From positions 372,001 to 436,000 of the forward strand of contig NZ_OY761443.1 of NCBI RefSeq assembly GCF_963664415.1: DNA of 64,000 bases. Direction: 5' to 3'. Shown here in pieces: positions 36,602 through 45,843 of the stretch. The notes beneath the pieces were generated by a model. The model saw only the letters and a list, made by a program, of their open reading frames with translations. It was not told where the DNA came from and made no database searches. How positions within the stretch are numbered: the stretch's first letter is position 1; every line of letters starts with the position of its first letter. This DNA comes from an uncultured Desulfobacter sp. GTDB taxonomy: Bacteria; Desulfobacterota; Desulfobacteria; Desulfobacterales; Desulfobacteraceae. A program made the translations under genes and the position numbers.

Positions 36602-37441
36602 TTGTACATACTTTGCCTGAATTGCGATGATCGTCCGGGAATTGTTGCTGCGGTTGCAAACAATTTGTGTAATTCAAATTGTAATATTGAAGAATCTTCA
36701 CAGTTTGACGATCCATATTCCAACCAGTTTTTTATGCGCGTTATGTTCTCTGCCGTAACTGAAGGGGCGGCAGGAAAGTTTAGAACCATGTTTGACCCTG
36801 TATCCAAGGCATTCGGCATGAATTGGTATCTAAAAAAAATGAATGAGCCGATCAAGACCCTTGTTCTGGTATCGAAAGATGATCATTGCCTGAACGATAT
36901 TATCTATCGATGGCGAACAAAGCACCTTAACATTGAAATAGTGGGTGTAGTCTCAAATCATAAAATAAACCGTGAGCTTTGTGAACAATTCGGGCTCAAG
37001 TTTTATTATGTACCCACCCAAGACGTTGATAAAAATAAGGTTGATGAACAGCATTTCAGGATAATCGAGGAAACGGATACGGAACTCATTGTGCTTGCGC
37101 GCTATATGCAGATTCTTTCCGAGAATATGTGCGATAGATATGCCGGGCGGGTGATTAATATTCATCACTCATTCCTACCTGGCTTTAAAGGCGCAAAACC
37201 CTATCATCAGGCGTATGAGAGGGGTGTGAAGCTTATCGGGGCGACCGCTCATTTTGTAACGAAGAGTCTTGATGAAGGGCCAATTATAGAGCAGGACGTC
37301 ATGCGTATTGATCACCGGGATTGCCCCAAAAAATTACAAATTCGAGGACAGGATACTGAAGCCAGAGTACTCGCCCGCGCGATCGAAATGTATGCCGAAA
37401 GACGGATATTCCTGCACGGGAGTAGAACGGTTATTTTGTAG
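36602..37441 (+). CDS. purU: formyltetrahydrofolate deformylase
   Basis: Hydrolyses 10-formyl-THF to formate and THF, balancing one-carbon pools. 279 residues: N-terminal ACT domain (LNCDDRPGIVAAVANNL), then the formyltransferase-fold domain with INIHHSFLPGFKGAKPYHQA (catalytic Asn/His) and AHFVTKSLDEGPIIEQDVMR (Asp). Start is TTG with AGAGAGG upstream. Stand-alone. Confidence 0.93.
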   Translation: MYILCLNCDDRPGIVAAVANNLCNSNCNIEESSQFDDPYSNQFFMRVMFSAVTEGAAGKFRTMFDPVSKAFGMNWYLKKMNEPIKTLVLVSKDDHCLNDIIYRWRTKHLNIEIVGVVSNHKINRELCEQFGLKFYYVPTQDVDKNKVDEQHFRIIEETDTELIVLARYMQILSENMCDRYAGRVINIHHSFLPGFKGAKPYHQAYERGVKLIGATAHFVTKSLDEGPIIEQDVMRIDHRDCPKKLQIRGQDTEARVLARAIEMYAERRIFLHGSRTVIL

Positions 37442-37677
37442 TTTTGGTATTTGATCAGCTCTACTTCATTTGAATAATTTTAAGTGACTGGCATATTCGC
37501 CAATATTTTATTACTTTTTTTACCCACCTGTTAGATAGTTAAGTATCGAATACCACTCCATTTTACACTCGAAAAAATCGTAACACTCTGTATATAAAGG
37601 ATTTTATATAATGGCATTTATATTGCATTCAAAATATTAAGAATAAAAAATTTGATATTTAAACCAGGAGGTTAAAG

Positions 37678-37845
37678 TTGAAAACAGTTCTTTTTTTAAT
37701 TATTGTAACAGCTTGCATCCTTACATCCTCGTTGGCATTTGCAGATGTCATTTCTTATACCCGGGCAAGTTTTAATTTCTCTTCTATGATAGGGCTAGGA
37801 CTTTGTCTTCTATGCCTATCAAAATTCGGCAGTAAAAGCACCTAA
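37678..37845 (+). CDS. 55-residue exported membrane-anchored mini-protein
   Basis: AGGAGG lies six bases before TTG. The product is a signal peptide (MKTVLFLIIVTACILTSSLA, cleavage near AFA-D), a 15-residue polar middle (DVISYTRASFNFSS) and a C-terminal hydrophobic span with basic end (MIGLGLCLLCLSKFGSKST). The layout mimics a sorting-tail protein reduced to signal plus anchor. No family recognised; the ribosome site and signal peptide make it a likely gene. The 236 bases upstream hold nothing else. Confidence 0.55.
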   Translation: MKTVLFLIIVTACILTSSLAFADVISYTRASFNFSSMIGLGLCLLCLSKFGSKST

Positions 37846-37915
37846 GCCGATACAATCAGTTGAGTTGTAGCATTGGAAGAGGAACTTTTCATATATTAAG
37901 GAAAATGTAGACAAA

Positions 37916-38140
37916 ATGGATACAAAAAAAACCCGAATCAAACCTGGAGAAAATTATGAAATATTTTCTGCCAAAGATAGCCCAAGCAATGAGACTATCC
38001 ACATTTGCTTAATCATTGATGAGGATCAAGTGGTTTATAAAAAAATGAGCGAAGAGGAACAAAGCTTATCATATCATATTGGAAGCGTGTATTACTTTAA
38101 TTTGCTACAGGCAGGCGGCGTTATTAAAAAAGCGGTATAA
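37916..38140 (+). CDS. hypothetical protein, 74 residues
   Basis: Soluble, charged small protein (MDTKKTRIKPGENYEIFSAK ... YYFNLLQAGGVIKKAV). No motif recognised and no strong ribosome site. Same strand as its neighbours; kept because of its plausible composition and lack of overlap. Confidence 0.45.
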   Translation: MDTKKTRIKPGENYEIFSAKDSPSNETIHICLIIDEDQVVYKKMSEEEQSLSYHIGSVYYFNLLQAGGVIKKAV

Positions 38141-38202
38141 GGCTATCCTGCAGGTCAAACTGATGACAAGTAATTCATAAACATCATTGATATGGAGGTG
38201 TC

Positions 38203-38496
38203 ATGGAAATAACAAAAGAGCAAGTTGACCATATCTTTAAACAGACCAAAAACACGGAAGAAGCCTTGATTTCCCTTTATAAACTTATTCTGCCGGACTG
38301 GGAGCAAATCAAAACCTCAAGAGGATTTCCGCTGATCGGTAAAGGCGGCTGGTTGTATATCTGCGAATGCTTTATCAGATTAAGCAAACCCGCAGATAAC
38401 GGTTTCCCCGGATTATGGCTTAACAAAGGTTTTGGTAGCAGCGACTATCTGCCGATGTGGACGGTTGATCTAAGCCATTTTTATCCGGCTTACTAA
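38203..38496 (+). CDS. hypothetical protein, 97 residues
   Basis: GGAGGTGTC precedes the ATG closely. The product is soluble with several aromatics (LILPDWEQIKTSRGFPLIGK, NGFPGLWLNKGFGSSDYLPM). No family recognised. It is the last host gene before the left attachment site at 38586. Confidence 0.6.
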   Translation: MEITKEQVDHIFKQTKNTEEALISLYKLILPDWEQIKTSRGFPLIGKGGWLYICECFIRLSKPADNGFPGLWLNKGFGSSDYLPMWTVDLSHFYPAY

Positions 38497-38585
38497 AACT
38501 AAGCCAAGGCGCATAATTGCGGGCACTGTGACCAAAAGCCAAAATAAAAAGGCTTCCAGTCGAGCGCCGAAAGCCTTGATATTCG

Positions 38586-38645
38586 TGGTACCTGGGACGA
38601 GAATTGAACTCGTACACCCTTGCGGGCGAGGGATTTTAAGTCCCT
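38586..38645. repeat. left attachment repeat (3' half of tRNA-Leu)
   Basis: Sixty bases identical to 48485-48544, covering CCA, acceptor, T arm, variable arm and anticodon-loop sequence of tRNA-Leu on the minus strand. Beyond the anticodon stem the two copies diverge, so this copy is not a working tRNA. Confidence 0.92.
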
Positions 38646-38771
38646 CACTATCCTATTTTACCTTCTTTAACCAACCTCAATAGTCGTCTATGACCTTTGA
38701 CACTAAAGGCTTTCGGTGGGATAATGGGCTTAATTGAGATTAACAGAAAACAGCCCATTTTAACCCCAAGT

Positions 38772-38791
38772 GCATGCTATTTGCATGCTGA
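38772..38791. repeat. terminal dyad repeat, left copy
   Basis: GCATGCTATTTGCATGCTGA, identical to 48408-48427. It is a dyad (GCATGC-N5-GCATGC), 126 bases inside the left att and directly upstream of the integrase ribosome site. A candidate arm-type integrase or directionality-factor site. Confidence 0.6.
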
Positions 38792-38807
38792 CTTTAGGAG
38801 AAATGAT

Positions 38808-40055
38808 ATGCCGAAAGCCGCATTAACAAAGCGTTTTATAGATGATATCGAACTTGCACCCGCAGGGAAAACTGAATTTTATTGGGATACAGACCTCGCG
38901 GGCTTTGCCCTGAAGGTCACACCAAAGAAGAAGATATTCTTTGCTCAAGCCCGTGTAGGCGGCAAAAATAGACGTGTGACGCTGGGCGCGTACGGAGCTT
39001 TAACACCCAAGCAAGCCAGGGATATGGCTAAAATGGAGCTTGCAAAGATTGCCCAGGGTGAAGACCCGTCGGTTGAACGGCAGAAGCATAAGGCTCAGGC
39101 CGTCACCCTCGGCCAGGTTGCCGCATCGTATATAAAGACTAAAATCCTAAAGCCAAATTCAATTAAAGACATAAATAAACACATGAACGCGGGGTTTTCC
39201 GAATGGGCCGACCGCCCACTGGCTCAAGTGAACCGTGCCGCTACAAAAAATAAATTCCTTGAGATGGGCGAAAGGTCACATGCGCAAGCAAACCAGGCGT
39301 TTAGGATATTCAGAGCATTGTGGAATTATGCTGTGGCCGAGTACAGGTACCCGGATGATTCGCCCGTCTTTGGCGAGAACCCTGTAAATATCATATCCGA
39401 ACAAAACCTGTGGAATACGGTTCAGCCCCGAAACACAAAAATACCCTTAGATAAGGCCGGGCTTGCCTGGAACACCTTGCAAGGACTGAATCGGGCTATG
39501 GCCCAGTCACCTGCCAGCAGGACCATGGTTGACGCCACAATGTACATATTCCTGTCCGGCGCCCGTGTGGATGAAGCCACAGGGTTGACGTGGGACCGGG
39601 TGAACACGGAGGAAAAATGGTGGCATCTGGACGATCCAAAGAATCATCATAAAGTCACCTTCCCGCTCTCTGACCTTGCGTGTCAGATCGTAAACAGCCG
39701 TCCTCGGGTTAATGAATATGTGTTTGCATCGAATGGCAAATACGGCCACATTAAAGACGTTAGAACACCCATGAAAAAGATATCCGAGGCCATTAAGGTG
39801 AATGTTACCGCTCACGACCTACGCCGGACATTTAAAGCCATCGCTGTGGAGAATGGCATTGAGAAATGGAAATTTGACCTCCTCACCAATCATAAACTGG
39901 CGGACATATCGAGCAAGCATTACCTCGATACCGACGACCTGCTTTACCTGCGGGACGAAATTAATACCATTGCTGCATGGATCGTCGAACAGGCACGGAT
40001 TGCAAACACCAATAACGTAATAACAATGGCGGGCAGAAATGCAAAGGTCATTTAA
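38808..40055 (+). CDS. tyrosine integrase, P4/DUF4102 type
   Basis: 415 residues from MPKAALTKRFIDDI with AGGAG upstream. The N-terminal DUF4102 domain (TEFYWDTDLAGFALKVTPKK, VTLGAYGALTPKQARDMAK) precedes the SAM-like core-binding domain and a catalytic domain with Arg (SGARVDEATGLTW, about residue 250), HDLRR (about 335) and the nucleophile Tyr (SKHYLDTDD, about 375). Recombines the element at the tRNA-Leu 3' end. Upstream in-frame codons run through the terminal repeat and are not used. Confidence 0.93.
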   Translation: MPKAALTKRFIDDIELAPAGKTEFYWDTDLAGFALKVTPKKKIFFAQARVGGKNRRVTLGAYGALTPKQARDMAKMELAKIAQGEDPSVERQKHKAQAVTLGQVAASYIKTKILKPNSIKDINKHMNAGFSEWADRPLAQVNRAATKNKFLEMGERSHAQANQAFRIFRALWNYAVAEYRYPDDSPVFGENPVNIISEQNLWNTVQPRNTKIPLDKAGLAWNTLQGLNRAMAQSPASRTMVDATMYIFLSGARVDEATGLTWDRVNTEEKWWHLDDPKNHHKVTFPLSDLACQIVNSRPRVNEYVFASNGKYGHIKDVRTPMKKISEAIKVNVTAHDLRRTFKAIAVENGIEKWKFDLLTNHKLADISSKHYLDTDDLLYLRDEINTIAAWIVEQARIANTNNVITMAGRNAKVI

Positions 40056-40728
40056 AGTAATAGCCGAACGCTACTACGAGCAGGCGCTCACCTTGGAGCG
40101 TGAGTATCTGAACGAGCGGGGGTTAACGCTGCCGGTTAAAGCCACATTAAAAGCCAGGATTATGAATTACGGCGATCCTACGGTATTTTTCACAAGGTGC
40201 TTACTGGGCGAATGCCCGTTTGAGGGTACAACCGAATCCCAACGCTATGGCCTGTTATCGGTAATTTACGAAAAGTTCGATACCATCTGTGATCAATTGC
40301 CGGAGACCGGCATTCACCCCCCGGAAGGCGAGGGGCTTTATTTTGCCGCATTACACAGGCTTACCCAGGACATAACCACATATGCGGGTGGTGCCCAACG
40401 TGGCGCTGCCGGGTCAAAGCAACGTGAAATAAATTCCTTCCTACAGCAATCTGCCGTTGCAAAGCGGGTTATCGACGACTTCCCGCTGCCAGCGGAGGGC
40501 GGGCGCCTTGAGATCCCGCGCGGATACTGGGACAATCTTTTAACGGGCGTATTCGAGGGGGTGAGGCCGTCTCAAAAAACCCTTACCAGATATAAACATG
40601 TGGTTGAGGCCGCGATCTCAAAACAACGTCACAACGAGCGGTTAGAGCATTGGATATCGTTGCCCTCAGATATATCCCGTCCACCTAAGCCTGTATACCG
40701 GCAGATCAAAATTAAATTCAAAAAATAG
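40039..40728 (+). CDS. hypothetical island protein, 229 residues
   Basis: Starts inside the integrase 3' end (17-base overlap), so it is translationally coupled. Soluble, mixed charge, with a basic C terminus (RPPKPVYRQIKIKFKK). No domain recognised. Its place between integrase and AlpA-like gene suggests a role in control of the element, which is speculative. Confidence 0.7.
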   Translation: MQRSFKVIAERYYEQALTLEREYLNERGLTLPVKATLKARIMNYGDPTVFFTRCLLGECPFEGTTESQRYGLLSVIYEKFDTICDQLPETGIHPPEGEGLYFAALHRLTQDITTYAGGAQRGAAGSKQREINSFLQQSAVAKRVIDDFPLPAEGGRLEIPRGYWDNLLTGVFEGVRPSQKTLTRYKHVVEAAISKQRHNERLEHWISLPSDISRPPKPVYRQIKIKFKK

Positions 40729-40835
40729 GGATTTCCAAAACCCGTTTGGAAGTCGTGTTGCCGCATTGGGATATCCAGCGTTAATATGGGTTTAGATTGG
40801 CAAAAGCCACATAAACCATAAAAAAGGATAAGATT

Positions 40836-41051
40836 ATGATGCAAGACGATTTAAAACCCGGTTCGTTCGTGGACACGGCAGAGGCCGCCAGAATAATCGG
40901 TTCAACCCCTGGAACACTCACCGTCTGGCGCTGTTACGGCAGAGGTCCAAAATTCGTTAAATTCGGCAGGAATGTGCGCTACTATAAACAGCACCTGCTT
41001 GAATTTGCGTTGGGCAACACACATAACTCGACGAGTGAGGTTAGGGCTTAA
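40836..41051 (+). CDS. AlpA/excisionase-like HTH protein
   Basis: 71 residues with a MerR-like winged helix: FVDTAEAARIIGSTPGTLTV, WRCYGRGPKFVKFGRNVRYY. Typical of AlpA/Xis DNA-binding proteins that control integrase or replication genes in P4-like elements. It ends two bases before the primase start. Confidence 0.75.
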   Translation: MMQDDLKPGSFVDTAEAARIIGSTPGTLTVWRCYGRGPKFVKFGRNVRYYKQHLLEFALGNTHNSTSEVRA

Positions 41052-41053
41052 CC

Positions 41054-43429
41054 ATGGCCGGGAACCAAAAAGGCCTGGCAGTAATGCCGGGCCCTCAAGG
41101 AGAATATAAAGAGGAAGCTACTCTTACTGTACCTCCGCATAGCGCGTCGTGTCAACACAAAGGCCCTGCCTGGATAAATTGGACAATAACAGACGACGGC
41201 CGCAAAATACCCGTCTCACCGATCACCGGCACGGTATGTAACGCCCATGACACCACACAGCACGTTACGTATGAGCAAACCAAGGCGACGGGCAGGCCGG
41301 CGTTTGTTGTGACTCCTGGTGGCGGGTATTTTTTTGTGGACATCGACCATTGCAAGGACGCGGAGGGCAACTGGACGCAACTCGCTGTCGATACGTGCCG
41401 CAAATTCCCCGGATGCTATGTCGAGGTATCGCAATCCGGCGAGGGCTTACATATAATAGGTAGGATCCCGCCCGGCCTGGAGCAACTACCGCACGGGTGC
41501 AAGCGCCCTGACCTCGGGCTTGAGTTTTATACTCAGGACCGGTTTTGCGCGATTACAGAGACGGGCAAGTCCGGCAGTGTGGACACGGTTGCCGACTCAG
41601 CCACATATCAGGCGTTTGCGGCTGAGTACTTTCCGCCAAAAGCGACCATGACTCTACCCGGGGCCCCCGGCTCTACCTGGACTACAGGGCCCTGCCGCGA
41701 TTGGCTGGGGCCTGAGAGCGATGACGAGCTGCTGACGGTCGCGCTTAAGTCTCGGAGCGTTAAGTCGATCATAGGCGCCGGGGCGACATTTAAACAGCTA
41801 TATGAGGCTAACGAGGAGGCGCTAAGCCGCCATTACCCAGACGTAGCGGGCGGGCAGGACCGGTTATTCGACTGGTCACAGTGTGACGCCGCATTATGTG
41901 CGCACCTCGCCTATTGGACCGGCCGAAACTGTGACCGTATGCGTGAGCTTTGGGGTAAATCTGAGCTCGGGCAGCGTGATAAATTTTTAAGCCGCCCTGA
42001 CTACGTCGAGTCGACAATTTTATCGGCATGCTCCATATGCAAAAACGTCTACCGGGACAGGCGCTTGGCTGTTAACGACGGCTGTGTTAATCCCGAGGAC
42101 GCAGGGCTTGAGTTAAATGAAAAGCATGCCGGTGTTTGGATATCTGGGCAATTTAAGGTACTGACCTTTCTTAAAGATCCTATGACCGGTAGAACCAAAG
42201 TAGAGCCATCGACAGTAACCGACATCAAAAATAAATACTGCAATAAAAAGGTGCTTGCTACTGTATGGGATGCGCTGACCAATAGCGGCGTGAAGTTAAT
42301 GAGCTTGGGCGATGCGTGGCGAAACCATCCAAACCGCCGGGATTATGAGGGTGTCGTTTTTGACCCATCCGAGAAGGCATCCAAGGAGTACTATAACTAC
42401 TGGCAAGGTTTTGCTGTCGAACCAAAGCAAGGCGACTGGTCTATGATGCAAAGCCACATTCTTAATGTCATTTCCAGCGGCGACGCGGAACTCGCGCGAT
42501 GGATTACTGCTTGGATGGCGAGGATAGTACAAGACCCAGGAGGTAAACGCCCTGGTACGTCCATTGTCCTCCGTGGTGGGCAGGGAACAGGAAAAGGGAC
42601 CTTTGTTCATGCCTTCGGTGCGATCTTTGGGGAAGAGCACTATATCCAGGTGGCCGACCTTGGTGCGGTTGTTGGGCAATTCAACGGCCATTTTAAAGAC
42701 AAGGTGTTGGTTTATGTTGATGAGGTGCCTTGGTCCGGAAATAGGGCCGCGGAGGGCATACTTAAAAATATGGTCACGGAGCCCCGTTTGAATATAGAAG
42801 AAAAGTTTTTTGGGAAATACCAGGTCCAGAATAATGTGAATTTTATTTTCGCATCTAATAGCGAATGGGTTTCACCGGCGGGGATAGATGAAAGGCGCTT
42901 TTGTGTACTCGATGCAGATAACCCGCATGCTCAGGAGACAAAGAAGGACGGGTATTTTGACAAGATCGATGAACAGATGCGGGATGGCGGAATTGAGGCT
43001 ATGATGTACGACTTGCTTCATATGGATATATCCGACGTAAATCTGCGTGATATACCGAAGACTGAGGCGCTATGGGAACAGAAGATGTTTAATATGTCCC
43101 CTGTCGAGTCGTTTTGGTACGAGTGTCTTTCAAAGGGAGCACTACGAGACCCACTCCCATCAGAAACCGGCGATATGATCACGTGGGGTGAGGTCGCCGT
43201 CGCGGACTTTTACCGTGCCTATAAAAACCACGTTGAAGATACTGGCCGGGGGCGGCGTGTACTGTCTGTCGATCTGTTTGGTAAACAGATACGAAAGCTT
43301 TGCCCAGGTATCAGCGTGTCCAAGAATAGAGTGGGTGGTGGTCGCCAACGGTTTTATCACTTCCCCACGCTACAGGAATGCCGAGCCGCATTCGACCACA
43401 GATGTGGCGCTTGTCATGCTTGGGATTAA
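41054..43429 (+). CDS. primase-polymerase/SF3 helicase replication protein
   Basis: 791 residues combining an archaeo-eukaryotic primase-polymerase-like N-terminal domain (FVDIDHC near residue 94, VEVSQSGEGLHIIGR near 125 and EFYTQDRFCAIT) with a DUF5906-type SF3 helicase: SIVLRGGQGTGKGTF (Walker A, about 507), VLVYVDEVPWSG (Walker B, about 553) and IFASNSEWVSPAGIDERRFC (sensor, Arg finger). It matches P4-alpha-like proteins that recognise an origin, unwind it and prime synthesis. The iteron cluster 180-280 bases downstream is a plausible target. Confidence 0.88.
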   Translation: MAGNQKGLAVMPGPQGEYKEEATLTVPPHSASCQHKGPAWINWTITDDGRKIPVSPITGTVCNAHDTTQHVTYEQTKATGRPAFVVTPGGGYFFVDIDHCKDAEGNWTQLAVDTCRKFPGCYVEVSQSGEGLHIIGRIPPGLEQLPHGCKRPDLGLEFYTQDRFCAITETGKSGSVDTVADSATYQAFAAEYFPPKATMTLPGAPGSTWTTGPCRDWLGPESDDELLTVALKSRSVKSIIGAGATFKQLYEANEEALSRHYPDVAGGQDRLFDWSQCDAALCAHLAYWTGRNCDRMRELWGKSELGQRDKFLSRPDYVESTILSACSICKNVYRDRRLAVNDGCVNPEDAGLELNEKHAGVWISGQFKVLTFLKDPMTGRTKVEPSTVTDIKNKYCNKKVLATVWDALTNSGVKLMSLGDAWRNHPNRRDYEGVVFDPSEKASKEYYNYWQGFAVEPKQGDWSMMQSHILNVISSGDAELARWITAWMARIVQDPGGKRPGTSIVLRGGQGTGKGTFVHAFGAIFGEEHYIQVADLGAVVGQFNGHFKDKVLVYVDEVPWSGNRAAEGILKNMVTEPRLNIEEKFFGKYQVQNNVNFIFASNSEWVSPAGIDERRFCVLDADNPHAQETKKDGYFDKIDEQMRDGGIEAMMYDLLHMDISDVNLRDIPKTEALWEQKMFNMSPVESFWYECLSKGALRDPLPSETGDMITWGEVAVADFYRAYKNHVEDTGRGRRVLSVDLFGKQIRKLCPGISVSKNRVGGGRQRFYHFPTLQECRAAFDHRCGACHAWD

Positions 43430-43558
43430 AGAGGTGGTCCACAGGGAAACACGTGGTGGTCCACCTGTGAAAGTCCCGAAACGCCCGTCAATAGTGGCCC
43501 GGTCCGCGCGAACCGCCTGGGACCGGAATTTTGGACCCAGATCCTTATAGAAAACCAC

Positions 43559-43705
43559 ATATATTATATACCTACGCTGTATACTGTTATTATTTATATA
43601 CTTTTATAATTTAGTAGGACCAGTAGGACCAGTAGGACCAAGGCAATAATGGCAAGGCTTTTGGGATTTCCGCTACCTGGACCGCAGTAGGACCAAGGTA
43701 GGACC
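43559..43705. other. candidate replication origin: AT-rich tract plus 9-bp iterons
   Basis: 43559-43612 is nearly pure A/T runs in a GC-richer island. It is followed by AGTAGGACC at 43613-43621, 43622-43630 and 43631-43639 head to tail, a fourth exact copy at 43686-43694, and GGTAGGACC at 43697-43705. An unwinding tract beside iterons just after the helicase-primase gene is how P4-like origins are built. The rest of 43430-43823 holds no gene I support. Confidence 0.62.
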
Positions 43706-43823
43706 GCCCCCCGTGATTAAATAGATAGACGGAAATACCTCCGGCTACCTCACGACGAATATAAAAACTCATTGTGGATATACCATGTGGGTAAAATCAA
43801 ATCAACTTTAAGGAATTAAATAA

Positions 43824-44075
43824 ATGATCACACAAGTCGAAGTATTCAATGGCAGCAACCCAGCGCTGCTCCAGGACAAGGTGAATATCTGGTTAGCCCG
43901 GCAGCCAGATATCACCATTGTGACCACAAACACCGTGAGCTTGGAGGGGGATAGTATCCAACTACTGGTGTTTTATCGGACAGCTACCCCGGCACCATCT
44001 GTGGTGCCGCCACGAACACGCAGCACTTCCTCCGCCACCATCGGCCGGCCATTGGCACCGTGGGAGCGCGGTTAA
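43824..44075 (+). CDS. hypothetical island protein, 83 residues
   Basis: AAGGAATTAAATAA precedes the ATG. Small protein with a beta-rich start (MITQVEVFNGSNPALLQDKV) and a Pro/Thr/Ser-rich tail (APSVVPPRTRSTSSATIGRP). No family recognised. Confidence 0.5.
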   Translation: MITQVEVFNGSNPALLQDKVNIWLARQPDITIVTTNTVSLEGDSIQLLVFYRTATPAPSVVPPRTRSTSSATIGRPLAPWERG

Positions 44076-44079
44076 CCCT

Positions 44080-44283
44080 GTGACGACCTTTGAGACAGTT
44101 GAGGAGCACCTCGCCCGCGGCGGTAGGATCACTTACTGCCGCCAAGGCCTGCGTGGTGTACCCATCGATACCCGCGATGATGAAGCCCCCGAGGTTGCGG
44201 TAGACGATGCCCCCATGTGGCTATCATCCAGGGTATCAATCTCAGGTGGCTTCATGTCCCGTAGGTGCAGGGCAGCTCCGTGA
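44080..44283 (+). CDS. hypothetical island protein, 67 residues (weak)
   Basis: GTG start four bases after the previous stop. The product (MTTFETVEEHLARGGRITYC...) matches nothing I know. Could be non-coding; kept because of tight spacing. 44284-44440 has no gene but contains a GACCGCCC/GGCGG hairpin. Confidence 0.35.
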   Translation: MTTFETVEEHLARGGRITYCRQGLRGVPIDTRDDEAPEVAVDDAPMWLSSRVSISGGFMSRRCRAAP

Positions 44284-44440
44284 TCACATGCGCGGCTGCC
44301 CGCCACCTACCGCCGCGGGTCCTTCCCAGAACCGCGTAACAGTAGGGGTCACTTATGCGCGGCCGGCCGCTACCTACAACAAAAATTGTAGATGACCGCC
44401 CGCTTTTAGGCGGATATAACAAACTTAGGAGAATATAATT

Positions 44441-44899
44441 ATGATTATGACAACGAAAGATGTTTCAGCAACTTTTGGTATCGATGAGCGCACAGTACGA
44501 AGATGGCATAAAGCAGGTTTACGCCAGGTATCCCCGGGCAAATACAACGCGAAAGATGTGGCCGACTTCTATAGCGAGTATATCTATAGCCGAGCTACAG
44601 ATTCGGAGTCAATCCAGGCTGCAAAGGTTGAATATTGGATTGCAAAAGCCGGGCGGGAAACCGTAGAAGCAGACCTGGCAGAGGGTATCCGAATGCCTAT
44701 TAATGAGGTAAAGCGTGCTTGGGTGTGGCGGGCAAACGAAATGTCCAATGGCCTCGGGTCGCTGACACTGCGGGCAGCACCATTGCTGGCAAATAAGCCC
44801 CTTGACGAAGTAAGTGCCATCCTCGATGAACACATGGCCGAGTTATGTGATAAATACGCCAGGCCGGGGCGGTATACACCGGCACCAGATGAGGGATAG
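44441..44899 (+). CDS. Nu1-like small terminase subunit (TerS)
   Basis: 152 residues. An N-terminal winged helix (TTKDVSATFGIDERTVRRWH, HKAGLRQVSPGKYNAKDVAD) precedes a helical oligomerisation region (ESIQAAKVEYWIAKAGRETV, EADLAEGIRMPINEVKRAWV). Lambda Nu1-type TerS recognises cos DNA and docks the large subunit. With no large terminase in the element, it may redirect a helper phage's packaging motor, as in several satellites. AGGAG precedes the ATG. Confidence 0.75.
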   Translation: MIMTTKDVSATFGIDERTVRRWHKAGLRQVSPGKYNAKDVADFYSEYIYSRATDSESIQAAKVEYWIAKAGRETVEADLAEGIRMPINEVKRAWVWRANEMSNGLGSLTLRAAPLLANKPLDEVSAILDEHMAELCDKYARPGRYTPAPDEG

Positions 44900-44903
44900 C
44901 CAC

Positions 44904-45098
44904 ATGCAACAACAACGTGTGTACAGACCCGACCAAGTGGCTAAAATGCTTCAAGTCTCAAAGCGGACCGTGTATCGACTGGTGAGCTCCGGCGAGATAG
45001 GAGCGTTCCTGGTCCGCAGCCAGCTCAGGATCACCGCTGAGGCAGTAGACGAGTATATTAGATGGCAGACAGAGCGGTACGACCGTGGATTAGAGTGA
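44904..45098 (+). CDS. HTH/excisionase-family DNA-binding protein
   Basis: 64 residues: VYRPDQVAKMLQVSKRTVYR, LVSSGEIGAFLVRSQLRITA and VDEYIRW, the classic 'excisionase family' HTH_17 layout. Start chosen at the ATG four bases after the TerS stop. A second small winged-helix protein besides the AlpA-like one at 40836. Confidence 0.72.
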   Translation: MQQQRVYRPDQVAKMLQVSKRTVYRLVSSGEIGAFLVRSQLRITAEAVDEYIRWQTERYDRGLE

Positions 45099-45214
45099 CC
45101 TACCGTGCCAACGGTACCGCAGGTGGTGCCCCCTGTGGTAATATAATAATGATGAACACAAGCCCAGTATCCCATACCACGGTGCTGGGGCCAACGCAAG
45201 GAGATTTTTTAGAT

Positions 45215-45841
45215 ATGAATGAATTATACACACCTGAGATGGGCCAGACCATGAAACGGCTTGCCCAGACCTTTGGCAAGCTTAAAGAGGCCGCCGATTC
45301 AATCGAAGCGGCTAATAAAGCAGATGACCTGGACGCGCTTGAAACCGCGGTATCGATGCAACAGGCATTAATCACAAGGGTTGAACAGCTCCGGGCGCTC
45401 CTCGTGACGGAAGCAAGGTCCGCGGCATCCACCAATGCAAAAAATGCACCGGCCGATATCGACCGGCTCCGTGCCGAGATGGAAGCAAGGTCCGCAGCGA
45501 TCCGCAAGCTGCTCGATAAAAATAACGCCTTGGTAGGTATCCTGCACCTTTTATTCGAGGCAGGCGCTCAGACCACAGGGGCACGTGCCATATCGTTGCC
45601 GGAAGGTTACGAGGACATCATAGCCACTGCCCGGGAAGGCCTTGGCGACACTAAAACCGCTCAGCTCAGATCTGAGCTCAGAGACCGCCAAGCCGACCGC
45701 AACCGCGATGGCAGCACGGCCACACGCCTAAGCAACATGGCGCTGAGAGACGTACGGCAGGCGGCCGCCGCTGAGTACGGGTTCGATTTCATAGCCCATT
45801 ACGTGGACATAAGAGACGGCGTCTCGAGCAGGGCGTATTAG
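45215..45841 (+). CDS. island protein with long helical region, 208 residues
   Basis: Starts at MNELYTPEMG with AAGGAG upstream. Residues 10-100 are strongly helical with heptad-like Ala/Leu/Glu spacing (AADSIEAANKADDLDALETA, IDRLRAEMEARSAAIRKLLD), suggesting a coiled coil. No family recognised. Position between TerS and the head protease suggests a packaging or assembly helper, which is inference. Confidence 0.65.
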   Translation: MNELYTPEMGQTMKRLAQTFGKLKEAADSIEAANKADDLDALETAVSMQQALITRVEQLRALLVTEARSAASTNAKNAPADIDRLRAEMEARSAAIRKLLDKNNALVGILHLLFEAGAQTTGARAISLPEGYEDIIATAREGLGDTKTAQLRSELRDRQADRNRDGSTATRLSNMALRDVRQAAAAEYGFDFIAHYVDIRDGVSSRAY

Positions 45842-45843
45842 CC

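Noticed and set aside
38586..38645. second tRNA-Leu gene
   Set aside because: Only the 3' half is present; the D arm and 5' acceptor strand are missing, so it is an attachment-site copy.
43188..43550. 120-residue plus-strand frame over the primase 3' end
   Set aside because: It is an alternate frame of the primase for most of its length and shows no domain.
43613..43705. CRISPR array
   Set aside because: Units are 9 bases with no spacers between the first three; no cas genes in the window.
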